Below, piece by piece: positions 1 through 8,961 of a stretch of DNA of 64,000 bases. Source of the stretch: [Clostridium] fimetarium (GTDB lineage: Bacteria; Bacillota; Clostridia; Lachnospirales; Lachnospiraceae); assembly GCF_900111235.1 (NCBI RefSeq), contig NZ_FOJI01000002.1, positions 310,001 to 374,000 on the forward strand, given 5' to 3'. The position numbers and the translations under genes were made by a program. Numbering within the stretch: position 1 is the first letter of the stretch; every line of letters starts with the position of its first letter. The notes under the pieces were generated by a model. The model saw nothing but the letters and a program-made list of their open reading frames with translations, did not search any database and was not told the origin of the DNA.

Positions 1-667
1 TGAAAGAATAGTTGCTTACATTAATTCGTTAGATATAGGTAACAGCGATGTATGCAATGAAATTGAAAAGCAGGCAATAGCAGACCGCGTTCCAATTATT
101 AGAAAAGAGATGGGTAATCTACTCAAGGTTTTGATAGCCTTGAAGCAACCTTCAAGGATTTTGGAGATAGGTGCTGCTGTAGGTTACTCATCTATTCTTA
201 TGAGTGAGAATATGTCTGATAATTGTACGATTACAACGATTGAAAATTATGAAAAAAGAATTCCAATTGCCAAGGCTAATTTTAATAAGGCAGGAAAAGA
301 AGATGTTATTACGCTCTTAGAAGGAGATGCAATTGAGGTGATGTCAGGGCTTGAACCAGGCTTTGATTTTATCTTTATGGATGCAGCGAAAGGGCAATAT
401 ATTAACTTCCTCCCAGAAGTGATGAGACTTCTAGCCCCAGGTGGACTCTTGATTTCGGATAATGTATTACAAGAAGGCGATATTGTTGAATCTCGTTATG
501 GTGTTACTCGTAGAAATAGAACGATTCATACAAGAATGAGAGAATATCTCTATACCATCACGCATATGGACGAATTAATAACTTCGGTGGTACCGATTGG
601 TGATGGAATAACGTTAAGTGTTAAAAAATCAAATGTGGCATTAAAGATAAAGAAAGGCGGCAAATAG
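1..667 (+). CDS. trmR: tRNA 5-hydroxyuridine O-methyltransferase, 5'-truncated by window edge
   Basis: Class I SAM-dependent O-methyltransferase (family 3), expected to methylate ho5U34 of tRNA to mo5U. The reading frame is open from base 2, before the first internal ATG at 110, so the gene begins outside the window. About 36 codons upstream of that ATG continue a normal family N-terminus (AIADRVPIIRKEMG). The SAM-binding motif ILEIGAAVGYSS, the DAxK segment (FMDAAKGQY) and the metal-site DN (ISDNVLQEG) are present. The stop TAG at 665-667 shares its last base with the GTG start of the next gene, so the two are probably translationally coupled. In Bacillus subtilis, TrmR (YrrM) is encoded beside the U32 proteins YrrN/YrrO that make its ho5U substrate, and this pairing supports the specific call over a generic O-methyltransferase. 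Confidence 0.82.
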   Translation, partial: ERIVAYINSLDIGNSDVCNEIEKQAIADRVPIIRKEMGNLLKVLIALKQPSRILEIGAAVGYSSILMSENMSDNCTITTIENYEKRIPIAKANFNKAGKEDVITLLEGDAIEVMSGLEPGFDFIFMDAAKGQYINFLPEVMRLLAPGGLLISDNVLQEGDIVESRYGVTRRNRTIHTRMREYLYTITHMDELITSVVPIGDGITLSVKKSNVALKIKKGGK

Positions 668-1914
668 TGGCTGGACATATATATAACAAAAGAGTGTTAG
701 AATTATTAATTCCTGCAAGTTGTTTAGAAGTGTTGAAAACTGCAGTAATATTTGGAGCAGATGCAATCTATATTGGCGGAGAGGAATTTGGACTTCGTGC
801 AAAGGCAAAGAATTTCTCAATGGAAGATATGAAAGAAGGTATATTGTTTGCACATGAAAGAGGGGTCAAGGTTTATGTGACTGTTAATATATTTGCACAT
901 AATCAGGACCTTGAAGGTGTTAGACAATATCTAGAAGAATTAAAAGAAATAGCACCAGATGCACTAATTATTGCTGACCCTGCGATTTTTACGATGGCAA
1001 GAGAAATTATGCCAAATACCGATATTCATATAAGCACACAATCCAATAATACAAATTATGGAATCTTTCAATTCTGGAATAGCCTTGGAGCAAAAAGAGT
1101 AGTAACGGCTAGAGAACTTTCGCTTGTCGAAATCGAGGAAATAAGAAAAAATATTCCAGAGGATATGGAAATTGAAACATTTATACATGGCGCAATGTGT
1201 ATTTCGTATTCCGGCAGATGTCTGCTCAGCAGTTTCATGGCGAACCGTGATGCAAATCAAGGTACTTGCACACATCCATGTAGATGGAAATATTCTCTTA
1301 TGGAAGAATCAAGACCAGGCGAATATATGCCAGTATATGAAAATGAACGTGGCACATTTATATTTAACTCAAAAGACTTATGCATGATAGAACATATTCC
1401 GGAAATGATTGAAGCTGGAATCGACAGCTTTAAGGTAGAAGGAAGAATGAAGACAGCTTTGTATGTCGCTACAGTAGCAAGAACATATAGACTTGCAATT
1501 GATGATTTCTTAAAAGATCCAGAATACTATAAGAGCAGACTTCCTTTTTATAAATCAGAAATTTCAAAGTGTACTTATAGACAATATACAACAGGCTTTT
1601 TCTTTGGAAAACCGGACGAAACCACCCAGATATATGATAATAGCACATATGTACGTGAGTACACATATCTTGGCATCGTTGGAGAAGAAAATGAAGAAGG
1701 GTTATACCATATTGAACAGCGTAATAAGTTCAGTGTTGGCGAAACCATAGAAGTAATGAAGCCTAACGGCGACAATCTGCTAGTGACTGTCAAGACAATC
1801 AAAGACGAAGAAGGTCAAAATGTGGAGAGCGCCCCACATCCAAAACAAAATTTGTTCATTGATCTAGGAGTTAAGTTAGATAAGTATGATATCCTCCGAC
1901 GTAAAGAAGATTAA
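667..1914 (+). CDS. trhP: U32-family tRNA hydroxylation protein (TrhP/YrrO type)
   Basis: 415-residue U32 'peptidase' family protein. Characterised relatives (TrhP) are needed for prephenate-dependent hydroxylation of U34 in tRNA, so the peptidase label is historical. The family signature EtFIHGAMCISYSGRC lies near residues 169-184, followed by further cysteines in GTCTHPCRW that fit an iron-sulfur or metal site. The C-terminal domain (YTYLGIVGEE onward) matches the usual U32 C-terminal beta domain. The start is GTG at 667, overlapping the trmR stop by one base. B. subtilis has two copies (YrrN and YrrO); only one is visible here. A hairpin with a T-run follows directly. The family is certain; the specific hydroxylation role is inferred from the trmR neighbour. 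Confidence 0.85.
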   Translation: MAGHIYNKRVLELLIPASCLEVLKTAVIFGADAIYIGGEEFGLRAKAKNFSMEDMKEGILFAHERGVKVYVTVNIFAHNQDLEGVRQYLEELKEIAPDALIIADPAIFTMAREIMPNTDIHISTQSNNTNYGIFQFWNSLGAKRVVTARELSLVEIEEIRKNIPEDMEIETFIHGAMCISYSGRCLLSSFMANRDANQGTCTHPCRWKYSLMEESRPGEYMPVYENERGTFIFNSKDLCMIEHIPEMIEAGIDSFKVEGRMKTALYVATVARTYRLAIDDFLKDPEYYKSRLPFYKSEISKCTYRQYTTGFFFGKPDETTQIYDNSTYVREYTYLGIVGEENEEGLYHIEQRNKFSVGETIEVMKPNGDNLLVTVKTIKDEEGQNVESAPHPKQNLFIDLGVKLDKYDILRRKED

Positions 1915-1920
1915 ATACTA

Positions 1921-1962
1921 AAAAGATAAAGGAGAATAATAGCGCTCCTTTATCTTTTTCTA
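1921..1962 (+). terminator. Intrinsic terminator after trhP
   Basis: A perfect 14-bp stem (1921-1934 with 1945-1958) with a 10-nt loop runs into a short T-rich stretch. The stem is A-rich on the 5' side and T-rich on the 3' side, so it could also work in reverse. It closes the trmR-trhP unit. The remaining bases up to the sigK start (about 165 nt) show no other gene. Confidence 0.8.
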
Positions 1963-2129
1963 TTTTATAAGCCTAACTAGTTCATTATATTTTCTAAATA
2001 ATCAACCTGTCCTTTGTATAATATTCAATATCATAATCTGAAATAAACAAAGTAATAATTTCTTGGAAAAGCAACATATGGCATTTCAAAACATATTATA
2101 TATAAATGATGTGGTGAGGTGCCTTTCTT

Positions 2130-2747
2130 TTGAAAACATTTGAAAAACCTTTGTCAGAGGAGGAAGAAAAGCTATATCTCCAAAAATACAAAGAAGGGGA
2201 TCTTGAAGCCAAGAACATATTGATAGAAAAAAATATGAGGCTCGTTGCCCACATGGTTAAGAAATATGTAACCAATGACCGAAATATCGAGGATTTGTTA
2301 TCAGTTGGTACAATTGGTCTAATCAAAGCAGTTAACACATTTGATTCAACTAAAAGTTGTCGCCTTGCGACTTATGCTGCTAAATGTATCGATAATGAAT
2401 TGCTTATGATGCTTAGAAGTGAAAAGAGAAAAGCCAGAGAAGTTTCGATATATGAACCGATTGGAACAGATAAAGAAGGTAATGAAATCAGTCTTATAGA
2501 AATTGTTAAGGCTGATGATGTTGACGTGGTAGAAGAATATGTATTAAGACAAAATATATCTAAAGTGTTTCAGTTTATTGATGAATTGCTAACAGAACGT
2601 GAACGAGAAATAATAATTTTAAGATATGGATTGTATGGCCATGATGAAATAACCCAGAGAGAACTTGCAATGAAGCTTAATATAAGCAGAAGTTACGTAA
2701 GTAGAATAGAGAAAAAGGCACTTCGAAAGTTAAGGGAAAAGTTTTGA
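2130..2747 (+). CDS. sigK: Sporulation sigma factor SigK, without pro-sequence
   Basis: 205-residue sigma-70 family factor that would direct late mother-cell gene expression during sporulation. Region 2 (RLVAHMVKKYV, then EDLLSVGTIGLIKAV), the segment IGTDKEGNEISLIEI typical of SigK, and the region 4 helix-turn-helix (TQRELAMKLNISRSYVSRI) are all visible. The start is TTG at 2130, with GAGG about 11 bases upstream. An in-frame TGA at 2115 prevents any extension, so the protein begins at the position of mature B. subtilis SigK and lacks the membrane-inhibitory pro-peptide of about 20 residues, as described for Clostridioides difficile. SigE is the main alternative, but the IGTDKEGNE segment favours SigK. 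The gene is intact, not split by a skin element. Confidence 0.88.
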   Translation: MKTFEKPLSEEEEKLYLQKYKEGDLEAKNILIEKNMRLVAHMVKKYVTNDRNIEDLLSVGTIGLIKAVNTFDSTKSCRLATYAAKCIDNELLMMLRSEKRKAREVSIYEPIGTDKEGNEISLIEIVKADDVDVVEEYVLRQNISKVFQFIDELLTEREREIIILRYGLYGHDEITQRELAMKLNISRSYVSRIEKKALRKLREKF

Positions 2748-2756
2748 TAGTGATTC

Positions 2757-2813
2757 GCATAGTTAAGTCAGTAAAATTATCAAATTAGAGCTCAATTATT
2801 GACTTAACTATGC
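2757..2813. repeat. Inverted repeat between sigK and the aminopeptidase gene
   Basis: Perfect 14-bp arms (2757-2770 and 2800-2813) are extended inward by a few more pairs including G-U, giving a stable hairpin with a loop of roughly 21-29 nt. The bases after it (ATTGGGG) are not a T-run, so it is not a standard intrinsic terminator. It may mark a 3' end, stabilise an mRNA or bind a protein. Confidence 0.6.
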
Positions 2814-2869
2814 ATTGGGGAATATACTAAGAAGATTAAAAGAATAGTAGACAGGAGACAAGAGCAAAC

Positions 2870-4678
2870 ATGATTAAAAACAGATTAATTCAGTTAAGAG
2901 ACATTATGTCAGATAAAAAAATAGATGTATACGTAATAAAAACGGCCGATTTTCACCAATCAGAATATACGGGTGTGTATTTTGATGAAAGAGAATTTAT
3001 GTCAGGATTCACAGGTTCGGCGGGAACCTTGGTAATAACGAATACAAAATCCGCACTATTTACAGATGGAAGATATTTTATTCAAGCAGAAAAACAACTT
3101 CAAGGAACAGAAATTCAATTAATGAAAGCAGATGTTACAGGTACACCAACAATATTGGAATATATAGATGCAAATATCTCTAAAAATGGATGTGTTGCGT
3201 TTGATGGCCGAACGATAGAAGCTGCCTGGGGCTTAGAACTTGAAAAGATGCTTAATAAAAAAGATGCTACAATTTTGTATGATAAAGATTATGTTGATAT
3301 AATTTGGACAGCCCGCCCACCGCTCTCAAAAGAACCAGCATTTCTTTTAGATGTAAAATATGCGGGTGAACCAGTTAAAGATAAGCTCAAAAGATTAAGA
3401 AGTGAAATGTCACACAAGAATGTGGATACTCATTTAATTGCTACACTAGATGATGTTTGTTGGCTACTTAATATTCGTGGAAATGATGTGCAATACAATC
3501 CAGTGGTACTTGCATTTGCAGTAATAACAATGCAGGAAGTTTGCTTGTTTATAGATGAGGACAAGCTTTCTACGGAAGTGAAAAATGTGCTTGCAGTAGA
3601 TAACATAATTATAAAAGCATATGAAGATGTATATTCTTATGTAGAGAAAATAGGAAATACTTCAATTTTAATTGACCTAGAGCGAATTAATTATTCTTTG
3701 TATAATAAAATACCAGCAACTGCAAAAACAGTTGTTGTACAGAATCCTACAGTTTTAATGAAAGCGATAAAAAATAGAATTGAAATAGAAAATTTAAAGG
3801 CTGTACATGTAAAAGATGGTGTGGCTGTAACCAAATTTTTGCGTTGGTTAAAAGAAAATATGATAGCTGGAAAAAATATAACAGAAATAAGCGCTGCTGA
3901 TTATTTAGAGAAGTGCAGAAGAGAGCAAGAAGGTTTTATTGAACTCAGCTTTAATACAATTTCTGCATATAATTCAAATGCCGCAATGATGCATTATAGT
4001 GCAACGGACCAAAGCAATGCAGTCCTTAAACCTGAAGGAATGCTGTTGGTGGATTCTGGTGGACAATATTATGAAGGCACAACAGATGTCACAAGAACAA
4101 TTGCGCTTGGTCTAGTAACCAAACAGATGAAAAAAGATTTTACATTAACTCTAAAAGGGATGCTAAATCTTTCTAGTGCAAAGTTTTTATATGGTTGCAG
4201 TGGCATGAATTTAGATATACTGGCAAGAGGACCATTGTGGAGTGAAGGGATTGATTATCGCTGTGGTACAGGACATGGGGTTGGTTATCTTCTCAATGTT
4301 CACGAAGCTCCGAACGGATTTAGATGGAGACATATTCCTGGTCGTAATGATCCATGCGTAATAGAAGAAGGTATGGTGACTTCAAATGAACCCGGCGTAT
4401 ACATTGAAGGAAGTTATGGTATCAGAATTGAAAATGAAATCGTATGTAAAAAAGCGCAAAAAAACGAATATGGTCAATTTATGGAATTTGAAACGCTTAC
4501 AGTTGTACCGATCGATTTAGATTTAGTAGATACTGAGTATTTAAATGAACTCGACATTGAAAGATTAAATAAATATCATCAATTCGTATATCATTGTTTA
4601 GCACCATATTTGGATGATAAAGAGAGCGTTTGGTTGAAAAAATATACGGGCCCTGTTTACAAAATCGCTCTAAAGTGA
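2870..4678 (+). CDS. pepP: Xaa-Pro aminopeptidase (M24B family)
   Basis: 602-residue cytosolic metallopeptidase that removes an N-terminal residue preceding proline. It has the long architecture of two creatinase-type N-terminal domains, the M24 'pita-bread' catalytic domain and a short C-terminal M24_C extension. Metal ligands can be read: D395 and D406 in the VDSGGQYYEGTTDVT segment, H469 in GTGHGVGYL, E507 in EPGVYIEG and a Glu near 521 in RIENEIV. The ATG at 2870 follows AGGAGAC at a good distance. It stands alone between two hairpins, so it is probably monocistronic. Nothing indicates truncation. The substrate is inferred from the family. Confidence 0.9.
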   Translation: MIKNRLIQLRDIMSDKKIDVYVIKTADFHQSEYTGVYFDEREFMSGFTGSAGTLVITNTKSALFTDGRYFIQAEKQLQGTEIQLMKADVTGTPTILEYIDANISKNGCVAFDGRTIEAAWGLELEKMLNKKDATILYDKDYVDIIWTARPPLSKEPAFLLDVKYAGEPVKDKLKRLRSEMSHKNVDTHLIATLDDVCWLLNIRGNDVQYNPVVLAFAVITMQEVCLFIDEDKLSTEVKNVLAVDNIIIKAYEDVYSYVEKIGNTSILIDLERINYSLYNKIPATAKTVVVQNPTVLMKAIKNRIEIENLKAVHVKDGVAVTKFLRWLKENMIAGKNITEISAADYLEKCRREQEGFIELSFNTISAYNSNAAMMHYSATDQSNAVLKPEGMLLVDSGGQYYEGTTDVTRTIALGLVTKQMKKDFTLTLKGMLNLSSAKFLYGCSGMNLDILARGPLWSEGIDYRCGTGHGVGYLLNVHEAPNGFRWRHIPGRNDPCVIEEGMVTSNEPGVYIEGSYGIRIENEIVCKKAQKNEYGQFMEFETLTVVPIDLDLVDTEYLNELDIERLNKYHQFVYHCLAPYLDDKESVWLKKYTGPVYKIALK

Positions 4679-4682
4679 TACG

Positions 4683-4719
4683 ATTGTAAACGTGTTTTGG
4701 AACAAAACACGTTTACAAT
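4683..4719. repeat. Perfect 17-bp hairpin after pepP
   Basis: Arms 4683-4699 and 4703-4719 are perfectly complementary with a 3-nt loop (GAA). There is no T-run on either side, so although it sits like a terminator it lacks the U-tract. Each arm contains the 13-mer TTGTAAACGTGTT or its complement, and that 13-mer recurs at 10119-10131 upstream of pilC. Confidence 0.65.
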
Positions 4720-4817
4720 AATATGATACTAGTATGATTTAAGTAATGGCTTGGCAATAAATATTGCATTTAGCAGGTAAAAGGGAACGACAGTATCAAA
4801 ATATGAGGAGATTTAAA

Positions 4818-5807
4818 ATGAAAAAGAAATTAGTAGCATTATTTTTAGTAGCAACAATGGTGATGTCAATGACAGCTTGCGGAAGTTCAGCAACACCTAA
4901 AACTGTTGATGCCGCAGTTAGTCAATTATCTTCGTTTGAAGTAAATCAAGCTGACATCGACATGACATTTTCAGTAAAACAAGCAACAGGAAATACGGAT
5001 TTTGCGGGTAAAGTTGTTGCAGTTAACATGGGCAATAATACTGGAGCAGTAGAGATTTCGTATAAAATGGAAGACGGATCATTTACACCAGTTTCAACAT
5101 TATTTATTACTGATTCAGCAGTATATATTAATGCAACGCAGGCAATCGATTTCATAACAACATTATTTCCAGCTTATAGTATTATCAAAACATATATAAC
5201 ACTTTCAAGTGATTATGTAATGATAACAAAGGCAGAACTGTTACAGTATTTGTCAGCTGCGGGTGTGGATACAAGCACGTTAGACTTATCAGCTTCAACA
5301 GTAACTTCAGCTGATTCAAAAAAATTAACTGAAATGATTTTTGGAATAATAAAAGAAACTTCTGAAAAATCAGGTACATCATTTCTTTCTCTAAAAGATG
5401 GTTCACTAAATATTGTGATTACACCTGAAAATACAGACAAAATTCTTACAGCTCTAGGAAATATTGATATTGCAACATATATTGATAAAATGGGTGATGA
5501 ATCTTTATCAACTAATAAGACTGAATATGCTCAAAAATTCAAAGAATCAATTCAAGATTTTCAAAGCACACTCAATTCAGAAGGCGTCAAAACGAATATC
5601 ACTGCAACAGCTAAAACGGAAGGTGAATCTGGAAGTAAAAAAGCTACGATTGCAATGGATGCAAAATTAGCTAGTAGTGAAGAATCAGTGAATAGTGTAA
5701 TGAATATTACATATAGTGAAAAAGCGACTGCAACATATACATTACCAACGAAGTCAGCAACACTTGCAGAAGTATTGGCGATTTTGTCAAAATTAGGAAT
5801 TAATTAA
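4818..5807 (+). CDS. Putative lipoprotein, unknown function
   Basis: About 329 residues. The ATG at 4818 is preferred over an upstream in-frame ATG at 4764 because it follows GAGGAG at normal spacing and gives a clean lipoprotein signal peptide: KKK, a hydrophobic stretch, and lipobox MTAC with the lipidated cysteine at residue 21. The mature part is rich in Ser, Thr and Ala with alternating beta-strand patterns, resembling small extracytoplasmic lipoproteins of the LppX/DUF6612 kind. That resemblance is an impression only. It is flanked by a hairpin upstream and a terminator downstream, so it is probably a single-gene unit. No partner or substrate can be named. Confidence 0.72.
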   Translation: MKKKLVALFLVATMVMSMTACGSSATPKTVDAAVSQLSSFEVNQADIDMTFSVKQATGNTDFAGKVVAVNMGNNTGAVEISYKMEDGSFTPVSTLFITDSAVYINATQAIDFITTLFPAYSIIKTYITLSSDYVMITKAELLQYLSAAGVDTSTLDLSASTVTSADSKKLTEMIFGIIKETSEKSGTSFLSLKDGSLNIVITPENTDKILTALGNIDIATYIDKMGDESLSTNKTEYAQKFKESIQDFQSTLNSEGVKTNITATAKTEGESGSKKATIAMDAKLASSEESVNSVMNITYSEKATATYTLPTKSATLAEVLAILSKLGIN

Positions 5808-5861
5808 TAACCTAAAGTAAGAATTATGTAACACATATTTAATTAAATTGTAAATATTGCT

Positions 5862-5896
5862 AGCAGTCGTTACCTTGTGTGACGGCTGCTTTTATG
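5862..5896 (+). terminator. Intrinsic terminator after the lipoprotein gene
   Basis: A 12-bp stem (5862-5873 with 5879-5890, including G-U pairs) and a 5-nt loop are followed by TTTTATGTT. It separates the lipoprotein gene from the next gene. Confidence 0.75.
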
Positions 5897-5988
5897 TTAC
5901 TATTAAAGCCAAGCTTAAAGCAAGCAGGTAGGCAGATTACAAATATCTTTTTGACTTAAAAGCAGACTGAAAGGGTTAAATTGAGAGT

Positions 5989-7128
5989 ATGGAAAATATC
6001 GTTAAAAAGAAATCAATTAATATAAAAATAATAATTTTATTAGCAGTGCTAATTGTAGCTATAGTTTTTGTCATAATCAAGTGCTTTGCACCAACGAGTA
6101 ACAGATCAGTAAATATATCGAATTATATAAACGTTACATATTCAGGCTTGCAAAGTAGAGGTAAGGCAATTTGCGAAGTTGAAAAAGACAAGCTATACAT
6201 ACAACTAGCTGGCGAAGAGAAAAATACCGTAGTATTGGCCAAGATAAAAGCGGTTATAGATTCTATTACTGTTGAAACAAATGGAAGTGATCTATCAAAT
6301 GGTGATAGCGTTGGGATAACGGTTTCCTACGACAAAGCATCTGCAAAAAAAGTTGATTGTGATTTTAGTAAATTAAAATATAGCATAAAAGTGAGTGGTC
6401 TTGGAGATGGAAAAACAATCGACATTTTTGAAAATGTCGAGGTTATTGTTGCGGGGATAAGCCCAGAAGCCTATGCTAACGTATCTAATAAATGGACAGA
6501 AGATGATTTGAAAAATATATCATTTACAATACAAAATCCATCAAATATTTCTAAGGGTGATGTAGTTATTGTAAAGTGTAATGCTACCGAAGAGGAGATG
6601 ACACAACGCGGTTATATCCTTCAAAGCTACTCAAAAGAATATAAGGTTGACAAAGTAAATAGCTATTTATCTGATGTTTCACAGATAGATATGTCGCTTC
6701 TTCAAATTATTAAAACAGAATCTGCTGATACAATCAAATCGGAGACAGATAGCTTAAAGTTTAGAATGTTTTACAAGGCAACAAATGATTCTACGTATCT
6801 GTTTCAATATAATAATGAATGGGTAAATAATACAGAACTAGTGAAGGCTGTTTATTTAACCAAAAAAGTCAATACAGACGTAATTACAAATAATTATATA
6901 TATATTTTATTCAAAGCAAACATTTCTAATGGATCAACGACATCAGACATATATTTTGCGTTTGAGTATCCAGATGGAATTATAACGAATGATGATAAAT
7001 TTACAATTGCTCATAATAATCAAAGCACTAGATATATATGTGGTTTAAATTACGACGATATATTAGGCCGGGTTATTACCAGCAAGGCAAACTCATATAC
7101 AATCACGGAAATCAGTGGACTAAAATAA
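5989..7128 (+). CDS. Membrane-anchored extracytoplasmic protein, unknown
   Basis: 379 residues. One N-terminal transmembrane helix (about residues 13-32, very rich in Ile and Val) follows a KKKS basic start, leaving a large extracytoplasmic part. That part has beta-rich, Ig-like patterns; the segment starting NYINVTYSGLQSRGKA resembles a repeat common in anchored Lachnospiraceae proteins, which usually also carry a zinc ribbon. None is present here. The ATG follows a rather weak ribosome site (GAGAGT). It sits just upstream of the pilus locus but is separated by about 85 bases with a promoter-like sequence, so a pilus role is only possible. Function unknown. Confidence 0.65.
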   Translation: MENIVKKKSINIKIIILLAVLIVAIVFVIIKCFAPTSNRSVNISNYINVTYSGLQSRGKAICEVEKDKLYIQLAGEEKNTVVLAKIKAVIDSITVETNGSDLSNGDSVGITVSYDKASAKKVDCDFSKLKYSIKVSGLGDGKTIDIFENVEVIVAGISPEAYANVSNKWTEDDLKNISFTIQNPSNISKGDVVIVKCNATEEEMTQRGYILQSYSKEYKVDKVNSYLSDVSQIDMSLLQIIKTESADTIKSETDSLKFRMFYKATNDSTYLFQYNNEWVNNTELVKAVYLTKKVNTDVITNNYIYILFKANISNGSTTSDIYFAFEYPDGIITNDDKFTIAHNNQSTRYICGLNYDDILGRVITSKANSYTITEISGLK

Positions 7129-7150
7129 AGTTAATATTTTCCAAATAAAA

Positions 7151-7180
7151 CTTTAATTGTAGATAACAAAATGCTATACT
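7151..7180 (+). promoter_or_regulatory. Putative extended -10 promoter for the pil operon
   Basis: TGCTATACT (7172-7180) fits an extended -10 element (TG-n-TATACT). A weak -35 (CTTTAA/TTTAAT) lies 17-18 bases upstream. It is placed 33 bases before the pilB start and after the end of the preceding gene. Confidence 0.5.
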
Positions 7181-7212
7181 TATATTATGTGTGAATAATT
7201 TAAGGAGGCATT

Positions 7213-8913
7213 ATGGACTATAAGAAAAAGGTCAGAATTGGGGATATTTTATTGCAGAGGGGCATTATTGATCAAAACCAACTTAACAGAGCACTTTCAG
7301 AGCAGAAGTCCAAGGGAGTAATGCTAGGAGAGATGTTGGTTGAGTTGGACTATATTTCCCAAGAAAATCTAAATAATGTGCTTTGTGAACATTTGAATAT
7401 TGAATTTATAGATATAAGAACCGTAGAAATAGAAGATAAGTTTATTCATTTGTTAGATGAAAAAACAATGAGAAAATATACAATTGTACCACTCGGTTAT
7501 GAAAGAAATAATATGAGTGTAATTAAAGTCGCCATGGCTGATCCGATGAATATTATTGCAATGGATGATATTAATATGATTACAGGAAAACAAGTTTTGC
7601 CAATGCTTGCGAATGCAGTGCAAATCAAAGCGCTTCTTGATAAGATATTTGGAAAACAGCAGGCACAAAATATTGCAGAACTCTATAAGAAGGAACTAGG
7701 AATTCAAGAAGTAGAAAGTGAAGAAGAAAAGGCCCGAAAAGAAGATGTAGAAAGCGCACCGATTGTTCAATTGGTTAACAATGTAATTGAACAAGCTGTA
7801 AGGCAGAGAGCCAGCGATATACATATTGAGCCATTTGAAAGATTTGTTCGTGTCCGTTACCGCGTGGATGGTAGTTTGTTTGAGTCTATCACCTATGATC
7901 GTTCACTTCTTGGTGCAATGATTGCCAGACTCAAGATTATGTCTGGGATGGATATATCTGAGAGAAGAAAGCCTCAAGATGGACGAATTACATTAATGGT
8001 GGATAATAAAGAATATGATATTCGTGTATCTAATCTTCCCACAGTGTACGGAGAAAAAGTTGTTATGCGTCTTGCTTCAAAAGAAGGCTTCAAAAAGGAA
8101 AAGAAGGACCTTGGACTCTCAGAAAAGGATCTCAAAAAATTTGATACTATTTTGAAAAATCCACATGGAATCATTCTTGTTACAGGACCAACGGGTAGTG
8201 GTAAATCTACAACGTTGTACACAGCGCTTAGCTCACTCAATAGTGAAGATGTTAATATTATTACGGTTGAAGATCCAGTGGAAGCTAATATTGATGGAAT
8301 CAATCAGGTACAAGTTAATAATAAAGCTGATATGACATTTGCAAATGCGTTGCGATCAATTCTTCGACAAGATCCTGATATTATTATGATTGGTGAAATT
8401 AGAGATACTGAAACCGCGCAGATCGCAGTTAGGGCATCAATTACTGGACATTTGGTAGTTAGTACACTTCATACGAACTCTACAGCAAGCTCTATTTCAA
8501 GACTTCAAGATATGGGAATTGAACCTTATTTGATATCAGATTCACTTGTAGGTGTTATTGCTCAGCGTTTGGTAAGAAGGTTATGTATATGCAAAACTCC
8601 CCAAATAGCAACCGAGGAAGAAAAATATGAACTTGGACTTGACCCTGAAGAAGAATTTACATTATATGTACCTTGTGGCTGTAAGTTATGTAATAACACA
8701 GGTTATCTAGGACGTATTGGTATATATGAGATTATGACCATAACACCCAAAATTAAGAATTTAATTACAAATAGCGCGAGTGCAGAAGAGATTAGAGATA
8801 TGGCAGTTGAGGAAGGCATGAATACTTTGAAAGCGGCAGCAGCTGATTATGTACGCAATGGAGTCACAACAGTATCTGAGATGGTAAAAGTTACATATGA
8901 AGTTGAAAATTAG
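7213..8913 (+). CDS. pilB: Type IV pilus extension ATPase PilB
   Basis: 566-residue GspE/PilB secretion ATPase that powers pilin polymerisation at the cytoplasmic face of the membrane. The N-terminal MshEN/T2SSE_N domain (about residues 1-150) can bind c-di-GMP in some relatives. Walker A GPTGSGKST begins near residue 325, with an Asp box (TVEDPVE) and Walker B (DIIMIGEIRD). A cysteine cluster (LCICK, later CGCKLC) precedes GYLGRIGIYEI, matching the zinc-binding subdomain of assembly ATPases and distinguishing it from PilT. AAGGAGG lies at normal distance from the ATG. First gene of the pilus operon. Confidence 0.95.
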   Translation: MDYKKKVRIGDILLQRGIIDQNQLNRALSEQKSKGVMLGEMLVELDYISQENLNNVLCEHLNIEFIDIRTVEIEDKFIHLLDEKTMRKYTIVPLGYERNNMSVIKVAMADPMNIIAMDDINMITGKQVLPMLANAVQIKALLDKIFGKQQAQNIAELYKKELGIQEVESEEEKARKEDVESAPIVQLVNNVIEQAVRQRASDIHIEPFERFVRVRYRVDGSLFESITYDRSLLGAMIARLKIMSGMDISERRKPQDGRITLMVDNKEYDIRVSNLPTVYGEKVVMRLASKEGFKKEKKDLGLSEKDLKKFDTILKNPHGIILVTGPTGSGKSTTLYTALSSLNSEDVNIITVEDPVEANIDGINQVQVNNKADMTFANALRSILRQDPDIIMIGEIRDTETAQIAVRASITGHLVVSTLHTNSTASSISRLQDMGIEPYLISDSLVGVIAQRLVRRLCICKTPQIATEEEKYELGLDPEEEFTLYVPCGCKLCNNTGYLGRIGIYEIMTITPKIKNLITNSASAEEIRDMAVEEGMNTLKAAAADYVRNGVTTVSEMVKVTYEVEN

Positions 8914-8961
8914 TATTAAAATTGTAATTATATTTAATACAAATAATTGGAGGTAGTAGTA

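Noticed and set aside
2074-2099. Possible sigma-E promoter upstream of sigK (ACATATG and CATATTAT)
   Set aside because: The elements look similar to the consensus, but the 11-base spacing is too short, so it is not listed as a feature.
5900-5940. Possible c-di-GMP-I (GEMM) riboswitch near AAAGCC ... GGTAGGCAG
   Set aside because: Only a short piece resembles the 3' half of the consensus. The 5' half (GGCAAACC and GACGCAAAGCC) is missing, and the sequence just upstream is an ordinary terminator hairpin.
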